A stretch of 64,000 nt of DNA, from contig OZ038440.1 of assembly GCA_964036275.1 (NCBI GenBank), positions 10,887,690 through 10,951,689 of the forward strand, read 5' to 3'. The notes beneath the pieces were generated by a model. The model did no database searches, had not been told where the DNA came from, and was given only the letters and a program-made list of their open reading frames with translations. Source of the DNA: Litoditis marina. Lineage: Eukaryota > Nematoda > Chromadorea > Rhabditida > Rhabditidae. Made by a program: the position numbers and the translations under genes. Of this stretch, positions 48,501 to 59,595 are shown piece after piece (the stretch's first letter is position 1; the number at the start of each line of letters is the position of its first letter).

Positions 48501-51500
48501 GTCTTTGCTATGCGTCTATTGTGTAAACATTGAAATGAAACTTTTCAGCCCACATTTCAAAGAGAACTTGAACTAGATCTGTTCTCAATACTGCACAATA
48601 TTACTTGTCTTCTTTATATAGATCTTTGTCACCGTGCAATATAATACTTCATCTATGTGAATCATGCAATTACTTCTCTTGCATCATGTCTTTGTCTGTC
48701 ATTTCTGTTTGAATTCTATAGAAGATGAACTTGTAGATAACTCGCAACTCCACTCTTCTCGATACTCTGGAACAGTTTGACAACACAAATCTCATCGATG
48801 TCTACAGAGCCGCTCACCAAACCGTCGAAGACCTTTTCGTGAGGTGAGAAAATCGAAATAATCGCATTATAACTTTTATTTCATGAACTTCATCCAATAA
48901 TTTTGTCAATTCAGTTGTGAGTTGGGAAAGATTGGATCGTGTCAGGACTATATTCGACCAATTTTCACACCGGATGGACTCTGTTTTGCTGTTTCTCCGA
49001 ACATAACTGTGACACGACCAGGTATATTTTCAGCTTCCACACTCATTTAGATGCTCGAGATTCTATTTTCTTTGATATGTTTTCACGTCGCCTCGTTTCA
49101 AAGCAGCGAAAGTTATTTTTCATTAGAAAGGGTTTGTCTTGGGCTTGTTTGAGAATACTGTAATGCGTAAGCAAACGAACCAGTGTTCTGATAGAATAAT
49201 TCGTTTGCACATTGTTACTTTTTCCGACAGTCGTGGTTCTTTTCCGTGTAAATACAATCTATGTTGAAACTTGTTTCGTGTTCGCTTTAATATAAAATTT
49301 AGGGCCTGAAACTACTCTCTCGCTGCTGTTGAACTTGGAGGTTTACGAGAGTATACCGGGGCTGGTCACTGATCCAGGGGTTATGCTCACTATATTTGAC
49401 GAGGGACAGCGAATGACCGAATACACCCAAGGAATACATCTGGAGGCAGGGAAGGTGGTCACAATTCCAATTAATGAAGTCAGACAGGTTCGAATTTACA
49501 CTCATTGTTGGTTTTTCACACAGAGAAGGTTAAATAAGTCAGAAACAAAATGTTGTGTTATTCGCACGACATATAAGCACCTTATTGTATGAGTTGAGCT
49601 TTGTTAACAGACAACATTGACTAAGTTTTTTAGTTCAAGTCCGAAAATTTATTCAATGCTCAACATTTTACTTTTTCCGTTCTCAGCTCTCTCGCTACCA
49701 GCAGCAATGTGGGAAGCGGTCTGTGGGTCCTTTTTCTACAAAAGAGTACTCGCGGGCAGCCTGTCAGTGGGCAAATTCGATGAAGCACGTGGAAGATGTT
49801 TGCGGTTGCACGCCTATTCTCAGCCCGTACAACCGAAACACAATGACCGATCAGAGTGTGGTGAGAAAAAATTTTGAAGTATGATACATCTTAGTGATTG
49901 TAATACGTCCCATACAATGTAGTTTGATTCAGTTTTAACCTATTCAGTTTTAACCTAGGGTGGAACAGTGTAGTAGTCGGGTTTTGTGTATGTGTCAACT
50001 TTTGGACAACAATAACTCGAACCGATTCTCTCAAATACAATCATTTCAGATTCAACTAACTTCCACATTCTCTGTTCCAAAAACCAAATTCATGTTTTTT
50101 TTCCAGGAGAATCAGCCTAAATCCAAACACTCCCGTCGAAAGAATATATGCACACTAAAAAAAGAAATGGAGTGTGTTTCACGTGCTATTGTGAGTCAAT
50201 GGGATTGTTCTTACTTCAATGTTTTTTTTTGTTTCCCATTCAAGAACTTGGAATTGATTCTACACTGTCAATAATGTTGTACCAGTACATAAGTACAGCA
50301 AGTGCGTTAGAATCTTAGAATGTAGGTAATTCGGCAGTGTAACATCTGGCACAGCAAAGTCACGTAAAAAGTACCCTAATTAGTTAGTTTTCCACTTTCA
50401 CTTGTCATCATTTCATTGTGGCTAGCACAATCCAATCACCTTCCTACCTAATCACTTAGTGTGCTTACGTACTGATATTTTGTTATTTAGAGTGACCAAG
50501 CCTCTACCGATTGGAGTTTGTCCAAACATTGCCCTGAAGACTGCACTGATGTATCATTTTCCTCCGTTGTGTTTGGAGGGAATTTGGTTAGTTTGAGTAT
50601 TTTCAGTTTTCATCCAAGTGCTTCGAATTCGACTTTTCGTTAAGAAAATTGAGTACATTCCTGATGTTTTCTGTGTCTGGGATCAGGATGTTGCTTTTGA
50701 TGTTGACATCAAATGTTGACAATAAGTTGATGCACACGGTATTCCATTTCTACCCAAAGTTCTGAATAAAGCGAACAAAAAACTTTAGAATATAAGCGCA
50801 CAGAGTAGAAAATGATATCATCATTTTCCGGTACCATCGGAGATATCTTCAATGCTCCCAAGTGACTGGGAAGACCAGAAAGAGAGACGCATGTTGAACT
50901 TTCAGGTGAATTTTATTTACAAGAATGTAAAGTTAATAGAAACAACAAAAACAAAAGAAACACATACAAAAACCCGAACAATGCCCCACAGTGAGCGATT
51001 ACAAGCCATCAAAAGAGAAAAAAACAATTGATGAAGCCCTCTATAAAAGAAGTCGTCGTTTCAATCGTTTCAAAGAGGTGCAAAAGAAAAAGCACAGATA
51101 TGAGGCCGTATGCATGAAACATCCCGGGCCGGGTTGGGATGCTATTCCGAGCTATTTCCCGGCCAATTCAGGTCGGGATAGCATCCCAACCCGGCCCGGG
51201 ATGTTCCATGCATACGGCCTATGGTCTTTACGATACCCAGTGGTTTTTGACAGCGTCTCAATGAAAGTCCTTCGAAAAACTAGTAGCTTCTATAAGTCGT
51301 CCTTTCTCCCACAATACGATACATACAATATCAAATCAATACAAATGTCGTACAATAGTTCTTCGCCGATACTACAACACGTGACACCATTCTTGAGAAA
51401 CATGATGACTACAAATAAACAGGAACTCGTAAAGAAGATTATACTGTATTTGTTTCACAGAAAGTGTTGGATGTCATTCCGAAACAGCGAGTTCCAGTGG

Positions 51501-54500
51501 TGCGAGCAGTGCAGACTCTGGCAGATGAAGCCCAACAATTCATTCAGCTAGCGCTCACGGTCAGCTCACACAAATGTTTCAATGATGTCACATCTCGGAA
51601 CAAGTTTGATTCCAAAACAACACATAATTAGTCGATGCAGCGTAGCGAGAAGTGAATTCGATTTCTTGTAGCGAAGAAAACGGTTTGAAAATTGTTCTTG
51701 AACCTCTAAAAATCTCTAAAAAAAAATTTAGAGAAAGTTGTATTTACCCTGTTCAACTCAGAGAATAGTTGATACTACAATTCGTTCATATTTTGTTGAA
51801 CGTATTTAATGTATTTCAGGTTTTTCATATCTCAAGTAATTTTTCGGCTACACCTTGTTTTCTTTCAAATGGCAACACGATAGATCCGTCATTCAACAAA
51901 TTCAGATCGAACGAAGTTCTCTGGGAGCAAGTCACCACGTGAGTGTTATTCGGAATAAAAATTGCAATAAGTTTTAGTTCTTGTACGTACAACTATTTGA
52001 ATGTACTTTTAAAGGTGGAAAACCCATCAGCAATCTTGAATATGCAGTTTTACTGCACAAAAGTTTACGCGTGTTTCAAGTAACAGGTGTCTTCACTTTT
52101 CGTTTCAAGACTATTTACACAGATTCTCATTTTCAGTCCACATGCATGGCAAATTTACCCACTAATGCTGTTCTAATCAATATTATGTCGTTAACAAACT
52201 ATTTTCCTTTAGATATCTGAAACGGTCCTTGTTCCGAGAGTTGAACAGTACCGCGCGTGCGATAGGACTGAAGATCGATAATGATGGGAATGTTAAAGAA
52301 AGCGTCTCATTTCGAAAAAATGGCTCTGAGGTAATATTGAATTTTAGGGTCATTCTTCAGGGTCTTTAGGGTGACCAGTTTTCGAGAGTTGTCTCAGATA
52401 TTCTGTATTTTTAACATAAAAGTCTTTTCACACATCAAATCGAGTTCAATGACAAAGTTCGGAAAACGAAACACGAAGCATGTAACACGTTAACAAACAT
52501 TACACATGTTTCGTGATTGGTCAGTATATGTCTACAAGAGTTCAATGAATGGATAATTAGTATTCTCATTATACATATCGCCTTGGCCTTGTTGCAACTG
52601 GGTTCAATGGAGACGCAACTCAATGAGCCGCACACGAATTTCGGACTGAAACTCATGGGGAACGATGCTAAAACCAGGATAATCAATCACGGTACGGTGT
52701 TTTCGAGTTTTTCGGTTTTTTTAGAAAGTGGTCAAACTCTAGAACTTTACTTGTGGCAAAGCGCAAAGTTCTGCTTTTTACTCGTCCTGATATGAAAATA
52801 CAAAAGTGAAGGTTTATCAAAAAACATACAGCTGTAAATGCTCAATTTTCGGATTTCGGGTCAAAGCTGAAAACGTAGAACCAAAATATTCAAAACTAAA
52901 CTTGATCAGGTGGTTTCATTTCAGTTCTACCATTTTTACGCGAAATGCGAAAATGCGTCACAGAGCTCCATGATAGCGAGGAAACAGTTGATGAAGTTGC
53001 AAGAAAATGCAGAAAGGTCAGATAATTCATACATATTAATTTTCAGCTTACCTCATTCAACTGTTTTGTACCAATTTTGTGACAGTCTGACGTTCTTCTT
53101 CATTTTCCTTTGCACTTTCTGCCTCTCGATAAAAATTTTTTTCGATGCTCTACGAGAAAACCAAACTAGCGATCGATGGGTATTTCTTGTCAACTGTATA
53201 TCTGTATCTACAGACATTTCACGACTATTACGACGTTCTGGACGATGCTAGAATAGTTTATCATATGGCAGACTCGACCAGTCCGGCATTCCAGGTACGA
53301 TCAATGAAAATCACAATTAAATTCTGCTTGCGAAAACTTGGAGTTGCATTTTTGCAGTTATGCGTACTGATTTTTTTTTGTTTGAGAAACTGGATTACCT
53401 TCTAGAGTAATCAATAATCTTGGTGCTGGACCGAAGTAGAATAAGTATGGAATGAGTTGTTGTTTGAAAATGGTATTACAAATAACTCAAATAACCCAAA
53501 ATAATCAACAAACTCGAAAATCTGGGCACATGAAAAAAATCCATAGTGCCATAGTCAAATGTAGTTACACATTTGAATGTAACTATAAACATATTCATGA
53601 AAAAGTGGGGGCCCAACGAATGTAAGATTTGTCTTCTGCTGTGCGCCCCTTAGACAACTACTCTCAAATGGAACAGCTACTGCTACAAAAACCGAAAATA
53701 CTAATATACTCAAGTATAACTGTTCATTACAAACATACAAAAGTCGTAAAATATTTTCTCAAACATGTAAACTAGAATCTACAAGTCACAGCTGCGAAAG
53801 AGAGAACAACTTTTGAATAATACGACAAACGTTATAGCACCTAGAGTTGAAGTAATGACAAAAAATGCCAACCATTTTGTACAAAACCAGGAACTCTATA
53901 ATTGAGTACGTTGAGTTAACATCTGTGATTTGTAGATTCTAGTTTACAGGTTTGAGAAAACATTTTACGACTTTTGTATGTTTGTAATGAACAGTTATAC
54001 TTGAGTATATTAGTATTTTTCGGTTTTTGTAGCAGTAGCTGTTCCATTTGAGAGTAGTTGTCTAAGGGGCGGACAGCAGAAGACAAATCTTACATTCGTT
54101 GGGCCCCCACTTTTTCATGAATTTTTCTCTTTTTGTATACATGCCGTAGGTATGTGGTCTGATCTGTACGGCGCAGATAAAATTGTTTTCTTGCTGAACC
54201 ACTTGTCAAGTATTACCATCATTCGGAAAAAAATATGACGTCAACATTGCAGTTCTAGAAACTTACTTCATCTGCCCTTCAGAATTCCAGAATACGTCAT
54301 GTTTGAATGAAGTTTCATCGTGAGTTGACCATTTTTAAGAAACTTCCAGCATTCGAAAACATATTTCACGTCAATTTTTTTAAAAGTTGACGTCATCTGG
54401 CCTTCTGAATTCCAGAATAAGTCATATTTAGATAAAGTTTTATCGTTAATATACCATTTTTAAGATATTTTCAGCATTTGAAAATATATGTGACGTCAAC

Positions 54501-57500
54501 TTTGCACTTTTCAAAAATGACGTCATCTGGCCTCCAGAATCCCAGAATACGTCACTCTTAGATTGAGTTTCACCGTTAATTGACCCTTTCTAAGACATTT
54601 TCAGCATTTGAAAATAAATGTGACGTCAACTTTGCACTTTTCAAAAATGACGTCATCTGGTCTCCAGAATCCCAAAATACGTCACTCTTAGATTGAGTTT
54701 CACCGTTAATTGACCCTTTCTAAGCTATTACCATCATTTAAAAATATATGTGACGTCAACTTTGCACTTTTCAAATTGACGTCATCCGAGCTCCAGAATC
54801 CTCGATGACGTCATCAGTAGAAGACTTACATCTAAATCGATGTCAGTTCAAGTCGTGGTATCATGAGTTATAACGCAATTTGATTTGCCCCGACAGAGAG
54901 GGCGAGAGAGTGCACGAAATGAAGAGACGCAGAGACATTTTCAAAGACCTATAACTTGATGAAAAATAATTTTTTTCGAAAAAAAGTTTGCGCCCCCAAA
55001 GTTTGAGTGGGGTATTTATCGTGTCCCAAATTTTCAGTCAAATCGGTTCACACATAAAAATATCCCAGGAGTGCGCACCAACACAGACAGACAGATAGAT
55101 ACACGACGGAAGTTGGCGGTCTGCATGAAGCGCATAACGTCATAACTCGGCTCAAACTCAATCAATTTCGTTCAAATTTCGAACATAGCTTGTAAATGTG
55201 CCATAGAAAATCAGCAAGGCATAAAAAGTTCTGATTTGGTTTGATCAATTGGACCTTTTTGAGAGTGAACTGAAAAAATGAAAGCGCGCATTAGCCGGAC
55301 CAAAGACAAATCTCGCACAGCGCTTCGCGCTGCGCGCGATATCAGCTCTAAGAAAGTTAGGGAAAGGTAGTTTTATTTTAATCATTCCCAGTGAAGACAT
55401 ACCTTTTGAAATCAACAAAGCTGTCTCGAAATACAGCCCAGCGGTTGTGGTATTGATACGGTAGCTAAGTTAGAACATTTGTCAAAACAGTCGCTTTAGT
55501 ATAGAATGTATACAACATTATTATATCTTTTTTCTATGTTCTTTTCACCATTCTCTTTTTGGCAACATTTCGCGTTTCAAACTTTCGTTCCGTTATTACA
55601 CACTGTGTAATAAATATTTGATTTGATTTGATTTGATTAACACATTGATTAGATACGTGACGTATATTTCCTATTAAACCTGTTTTGCAGGAATATAAAC
55701 ATACCGCTGAGCGGGTATCGTCTTCTTTACGAAGAGTGTCTTCCACTCACAGAGTTATCGCACTCGACTGGCACAATCACGAAATAAACTTGAAACAGTT
55801 TGAATCATTTTACAGGTTCCTTTTTCGTTGTGGTGTTTCACAAAACGTATTTGACATTGATAAAAAGTGAAAATTGTGACTCAGGTTGAACTATCAACTT
55901 TTTTGTATTGTACTTCTTCAATTACTAAGCCCTAGTTGCTTAGTACTGTTTAGTGTAAAGACCGTGGGAGAATGTGAGAGATATTGTTTGTTATCATAAA
56001 CCGTTCTAACTCACATCCCAAATAATATATGTATGTTATTTTCAATGATGCCATCGTTCTGAATACATTGTTATTAAAACGGAGCAATTCCAGCAATAGC
56101 AGCATAATGTTTTTCAGACAGGGTGGACCGGACAACAACGAAATACTCGAACTAATGAAACTACGGAAGACAATGTTAACTGACATAGTTATGCAGGTAA
56201 TTCGGTACAAAAAATGTTTGAAGTTCAATTGAAGTGAAGAAAAAAAATTAAGAAAAAAAGTATAGCGAAAACGAAAAACTTACTGATTTAATGAACTCAG
56301 TTGAACACACTAAAGTCGAATACCGGTTGATGAACTCGATATCGTGTATTACATGCAGAATTTGCCTAATAAACATTAGTATGAAGATGAAGTCTTATGT
56401 GACTTCACTTATCAACGATTCACTCATTCAGATTTCGACTTTAGTGGCGGAGTTGGAAAATGGACTGACGTCCAGACGTCGTTTTCTGAATCGACTTGGT
56501 TTCACATCGGATGATACTTCAATAGAGGGCATACACAAAACAATACAATGCCTGTTCGATATCACGAACGAAGTTCCAACTTTGAAGGTAACACACTAGT
56601 TTAATTATGACTGTTCGAGTATCTCATGAAATTATATTGAACAAATTATTGTTCTATGATCTCAATTCTGTTTAAACATTCACTCATAAGAGCGAGGTAG
56701 CAATCCCAACAACCTCATGAGAAGTTCATATGATTATTCTGGTGAGCTACTCGCAAGCTTGCATGTTGTGGCATAAGAGCGAGTAGGTTCTCAGAAAAGA
56801 AACATTAGATATTGTTTACGAGGTCATCTTATTAGGTTCACGAAGGATTGCTATCGCGCCTGCTCTCGACCAATCAGGGCGCGTTGGTATACTGTAGCCA
56901 GTATGAATCTCTCGAGAAAATCGATAATGTAAATGTGGGAAATTCTTACTTATGTTACTACCAATGATATTGTTTTTCAAGAAAATATATGTACTGTATT
57001 GTAGAAAAGCCCTTTCGTGAGGGGCGAGTGGCTGAGCAGAGTGGAAAAACAAGTTCAAGTTGCACAATCCTACTCGGCAACTCCACAATATGATCAGTAA
57101 GTAACTATTACAACTTGCAAATACTGAAATTACAACAAGTGTTTGTATACTATTGGTATTGAATATTCACGTACATGTTCAACAAATAGTCATACGACGG
57201 TTTTACCGACTGATGAGTTTTAGATATAATAGCTAACTGAAAACATGGACAAGTGACACATTCGAATGTCAAATTTATCATCTCGTTTTAATTCCAAATA
57301 AAGAGTATTACCACTATTTTGTCCTCGATTTTACAGGGTAAACTTGCTGCACATTAAACTGTATTTCGCCCATTTCAAGCAGGAGACCATTGTACAAGAA
57401 CGATCCTACAATATGTTTCTACTATTGGGTAAGACAGATAGATTTTTAAAATTAATGTAGTTACAAGGATATCATACGATGAAGGTCACAGTTGGATTTG

Positions 57501-57793
57501 AAAACGTTATACAACTTTGAGTTACTGTGTATCAATTTGAGTGTATCAGTGGAAGTGTAACATTTTGTTATCGTTCTCTTCTACATTTGTTTGTCTAGAA
57601 ACTAGCCAGCTCAAAAGCATTATGTGCGTAAATATATAATCTAATACTAACTAACATTTAATGATTTTCAGCCGAAATTGGAGGAACAATAGGTTTGTAC
57701 GTGGGAGCCACACTGCTCACTGTCGCTGAAACGGTCGTTTTCTTTTTCGAAAAGAGAACTCGACACTTTTTCCTCAAAGTTTCTCATGTATAG
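42598..57793 (+). CDS. DEG/ENaC (amiloride-sensitive) cation channel subunit with large insertion before TM2
   Basis: Sodium-channel family subunit, expected in the plasma membrane. I trace 22 exons: 42598-42746, 42857-42940, 43194-43275 or -43284, 48737-48843, 48915-49021, 49303-49487, 49687-49860, 50107-50190, 50491-50586, 50843-50905, 51461-51559, 51820-51938, 52213-52330, 52541-52691, 52925-53016, 53214-53294, 55691-55815, 56118-56196, 56432-56587, 57005-57096, 57337-57428 and 57672-57793, about 818 residues. TM1 is LVWALVLVFFIGLTVYQV, then FPTIGICN; cysteine blocks include FTPDGLCF, VCGCTP and CPEDC, then LPSDWED; TM2 is EIGGTIGLYVGATLLTV. About 300 residues, often predicted helical and charged, separate LPSDW from TM2, where the family normally has about 50. 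Doubtful points: exon 3 runs into TGA before any GT donor, and the acceptors of exons 10, 14 and 19 are weak. Confidence 0.8.
43497..45540 (-). CDS. 7TM chemoreceptor E, Srh/Sri-like, nested in DEG/ENaC intron
   Basis: Four exons on minus: 44956-45540 (585 nt), 44521-44609 (89 nt), 44043-44216 (174 nt) and 43497-43701 (205 nt), 350 residues. It has an NLT sequon at residue 2, IFPYPVI after TM2, and HWSQSIES where the paralogues have HWERS. FRKLHLRKQ opens the third intracellular loop, and IEPYRKAA follows TM7, with a Ser-rich tail. Every junction is phase-correct. The exon 2 acceptor reads GTGTTTGTAG followed by TTTGATC. It differs from the TTTCAG of the paralogues and is identical to the dispersed motif discussed in the findings. 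The whole gene lies antisense inside intron 3 of the DEG/ENaC gene. The start ATG follows a TTTCAG acceptor by three bases. Confidence 0.9.
45747..45807. repeat. Perfect 24-bp-stem hairpin
   Basis: ATTGTTGGTTTTGTTGTTAG plus ACCA (45747-45770) pairs perfectly with 45784-45807 across a 13-nt loop. A second short hairpin (GAGACGCAGACA / TGTCTGCGTCTC) is at 45651-45682. They lie 110-270 bp upstream of receptor E. Confidence 0.75.
47039..47135 (+). repeat. Dispersed CACGTG-type repeat, copy 4
   Basis: Same family as 1411-1506, more diverged: GCACGTAAAACATGTG at the start, CTCATTAGAATGATAACTTC then ACGTGA at the end. Confidence 0.6.
47538..47910. mobile_element. MITE-like element with 17-bp terminal inverted repeats
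   Basis: The left end ACTCTGAACCTCCATGG and right end CCATGGAGGTTCAGAGT are perfect inverses, and GACTGTC/GACAGTC follow just inside. Internal sequence has no coding content. Flanking direct repeats of about 80 bp (47372-47452 and 48050-48130, both ending GCTCATTAGTCAAAACT or a close variant) lie outside it. Confidence 0.7.
51103..51220. mobile_element. GC-rich foldback element, 118 bp
   Basis: The left arm AGGCCGTATGCATG, ACATCCCGGGCCGGGTTGGG and ATGCTAT is mirrored by the right arm ending CATGCATACGGCCT. The arms are about 48 bp with two or three mismatches and are flanked by a possible ATG duplication. It lies in intron 10 of the DEG/ENaC gene and accounts for much of the open frame at 50991-51551. 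Confidence 0.75.
53594..54121. repeat. Large inverted repeat with arms of about 200 bp
   Basis: Left arm 53594-53791 (TTCATGAAAAAGTGGGGGCC to AAGTCACAG) and right arm 53922-54121 (CTGTGATTTGTAGATTC to CCCCCACTTTTTCATGAA) are near-perfect inverses around a spacer of about 130 bp. It is in intron 16 of the DEG/ENaC gene, presumably the ends of a foldback transposon. Confidence 0.85.
54236..54800 (+). repeat. 130-bp tandem repeat with TGACGTCA palindromes
   Basis: About 4.5 units start at 54236, 54366, 54491, 54621 and 54751 (period 125-130 bp). Each begins TGACGTCAA and carries a second GACGTCATC about 30 bp on, then CCAGAAT and a TTTTCAGCATTTGAAAA end. Units 3 and 4 are nearly identical; unit 2 is diverged. 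Confidence 0.85.
54890..55380. repeat. Repeat-like segment following the tandem array
   Basis: A GA-rich stretch (GAGAGAGGGCGAGAGAG), then AAATTTTCAGTCAAATCGG and a CAGACAGACAGATAGATAC microsatellite. It looks like the remainder of a composite element with the foldback and tandem units, but no second copy is in the window. Confidence 0.4.
55560..55640 (+). mobile_element. Probable LINE 3' end
   Basis: TTACACACTGTGTAATAAAT is followed by four copies of TTTGA/TTGAT-type pentamers (ATTTGATTTGATTTGATT). A TAATAAATAT end with a short tandem tail is typical of CR1-like LINE 3' ends. Upstream LINE coding sequence is absent, so it is a short dead fragment. Confidence 0.5.
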
Positions 57794-59595
57794 ATGAATA
57801 AACAAATATTGATAATGAATAAGATTGTATGCTCGCATAAGAGCAATTTGCGTTATGATGTTTTTTTGTATCATACAGTTACTGTCAATAAACAAAAACA
57901 AAGTATTTGGTCGCAGTCAAGTTAGTTTTCAAACGTCATAACCAAAAACTTTCACGTTACACTCAGTTATCTAGTTGTGAAGTGCATAGTATTATACTTT
58001 ATTTTTTCTCGTCACTGGTATAAAAAAACAGTAGATTCAGGCTAGACAGACCAAACACTACCGTAACCCTGATTAGCGAGCAGGTGCGTAGTAGTCTAAT
58101 CTCAAAGAAGCCCTCCGACGGGTTACTGTAAGTAGGCACAGCAAAACATTTTACGTTTCAAAACTTCCAAAAGTACTGGTAAAAATAAGAAAAACAATAT
58201 TCTCTCAATTACGCAAAAAGAGAAAACTCAGCAATACAAAACTTCTAGTGACGTTCAATTTCCTGAGAAACAGCTTGCCTCGAGTTGTAAATCACTTATC
58301 ACGTTCTCTAAAGCAATATTGAAACCAAAGGATCCTACAAGGTTTGAGGGAGGGAAAACTTTTTCATGTTTCTAGTGCAGATACAAATGACATTATAAAT
58401 AACAGACGAAGCCCCACAGTGAGGCGGCTATGGCAAGAAACCCTACTATGGATACGGTCATTCAATGATCTGCTCTAACTAGAACCAAGACGACCTCAAT
58501 ATTATGGTTATTCTCAACGGAACTACGATGGTAAAATACTTCGGTTGTTAATCCTTCTCTTACAGTTCTTTTCCAGTTCACATTCGTGAAAGATTTCTGC
58601 AACTTTCTTCACAAAATGTGTTTCAATCATTTTATATGAAAGTTGTGGAGATACAACGACATAACTAAGAATTCAAATACTCTTTAGCTCTCTTGGTTTC
58701 ACTCACAGTTAAATGTGTCTAAGTATTCACAGATTTCGGGTTTGTTATGCACACTACACTTCAATGCTTGAACCAGGTTTATTTAGAATTCAAGCAGATA
58801 TCACCTGTTCTTGTTCATTTAAAAGAATAAATACAAAAGTTCAAATACATGGTCCTATAAAAACAAAATCCTGAAAAGTTTATCCAGTTACTTCTGCATT
58901 CGTAGTAAGTTTTCATGACAGTTCACGTTGATTTTTAAAACAGTTTCAAGGCTATTCACACTGCTAGAAAAATATAGATACGATACGGCAACTGGTGTAT
59001 GTGAGGGTACCGATGGAGTGTTATCTCCACTTATAGGCAAAAGACAATAGCGGTTGAATAGCGACAATTATGCGAACAATACATCTAAGACACCGACATA
59101 GTAGGATAGGCTACTCATTTATTGTGCCGCCTTTAACGCAATATACCGTAGTAGGCTCATTTGAATATTGCACCTGTAGTGTCCTCATCAAATGAACAAA
59201 ACTGTATTGCGTCTCATGATTTTTGGTATTGTTGTAATTTGGAACTATGTGCTCATTAAAAGACGAACAATCTCTTCCGTTCACTGCACATAATTTATGA
59301 TATGAATAATAATTCAAAATTGGTATCAACATTTGAATCGGAATCAAGCCGGCTACATTCATATATGGTTATATCTTGTGTTTATCGTTCAAAAAGTCTG
59401 AAACTTTCACCACCTCAAAAATTAAATTCCATTGTCTGTGTATCAGTATTATGCGTGCATTTTCACAGAAAGAAAACTGGTCAGACAAGAACACCAGTAA
59501 GAGTAGTCATAAAATGTTTATTAGAGTCATTTACCATTTGTATTATTGTAATATATTCTCTTTCGATTGAAAATTCAGAAAACGAAAATTAACTT
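57794..59595. other. Intergenic, no supported gene
   Basis: AT-rich sequence between the convergent DEG/ENaC and aquaporin genes. Short frames such as 59302-59592 have no recognised features. Confidence 0.45.

Larger units (their letters stand above)
45541..48736. other. Long intron of DEG/ENaC upstream of receptor E, repeat-bearing
   Basis: No further exon was found between 43285 and 48736 on +. Hairpins occur at 45651-45682 and 45747-45807, a CACGTG-type repeat at 47039-47135 and a MITE-like element at 47538-47910 flanked by direct repeats. The 120-codon frame at 46718-47080 ends in repeat sequence and is not credible. Confidence 0.45.

Noticed and set aside
50991..51551. 186-codon + frame starting at GTG
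   Set aside because: It runs through a foldback element and in a different frame over the true DEG/ENaC exon at 51461-51559.
54236..54800. CRISPR-like array
   Set aside because: The 130-bp units are contiguous without unique spacers, in a eukaryotic intron; this is a plain tandem repeat.
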